A stretch of DNA of 13,746 nucleotides from assembly GCA_002448305.1 (NCBI GenBank), contig DJWY01000026.1:23182-36927 (forward strand), read 5' to 3'. The stretch comes from Selenomonadales bacterium UBA7018. GTDB lineage: Bacteria; Bacillota; Negativicutes; Selenomonadales; Selenomonadaceae. Every line of letters begins with the position of its first letter. Within the stretch, counting starts at the first letter, position 1. Of this stretch, positions 13,737 to 13,746 are shown piece after piece. Under the pieces are notes generated by a model. That model was given only the letters and a program-made list of their open reading frames with translations, had not been told where the DNA came from and searched no databases. The position numbers and the translations under genes were made by a program.

Positions 13737-13746
13737 TAGTTCAGCT

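Overview
The window looks like a chromosomal segment of a low-to-mid-GC Firmicutes-lineage bacterium, most probably a diderm of the class Negativicutes (Selenomonas-like). I infer this from class-A RNase P RNA, several strong-SD TTG starts, lipoproteins and secreted proteins of the kind common in that group, and DUF5672-type sugar-transferase genes. It is an inference from gene content; no 16S sequence or marker tree was available. No CRISPR array, tRNA, insertion sequence or phage gene was seen.

Layout. (1) 1-2179, plus strand: a run of spaced TTCAA motifs, an extended -10 promoter, mnmA (tRNA 2-thiouridylase) and cysK (cysteine synthase), closed by an intrinsic terminator. Both genes concern sulfur: cysteine supply and tRNA thiolation. 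(2) 2178-3652, minus strand: decayed DNA. A galE (UDP-glucose 4-epimerase) gene carries one frameshift. Behind it are three overlapping short frames that look like the shrunken remains of a lipoprotein, an ABC-3 (ZnuB/MntB-type) permease N-terminus, and a second lipoprotein with several frameshifts. (3) 3729-6359, minus strand: a secreted HAD-family phosphatase with its own terminator, and a two-gene unit made of a solute-binding lipoprotein with unusual lobe order and a small lipoprotein of unknown function, also terminated. (4) 6365-8174, minus strand: the rpsB-tsf operon (ribosomal protein S2 and EF-Ts) with a roughly 105-nt structured leader and a GCAA-loop terminator directly after tsf. 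(5) 8208-9490, plus strand, divergent from rpsB: rnpB from a near-consensus promoter, then a secreted NlpC/P60 cell-wall hydrolase with a peptidoglycan-binding domain and a strong terminator. (6) 9567-13736, plus strand: a tightly packed unit of pncB (NAD salvage), two tandem paralogous DUF5672 glycosyltransferase-like genes with an extra C-terminal alpha/beta domain, and a small cupin.

The most interesting points are the DUF5672 pair translationally linked to pncB and a cupin, the compact graveyard of an apparent metal-ABC locus next to a frameshifted galE, a recurring TGTGNTATAAT extended -10 element before four transcription units, the permuted solute-binding lipoprotein with no transporter beside it, and a P12 arm of RNase P RNA built from a direct repeat with a palindromic core. 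I did not find a clear multi-gene novel defence or mobile system.
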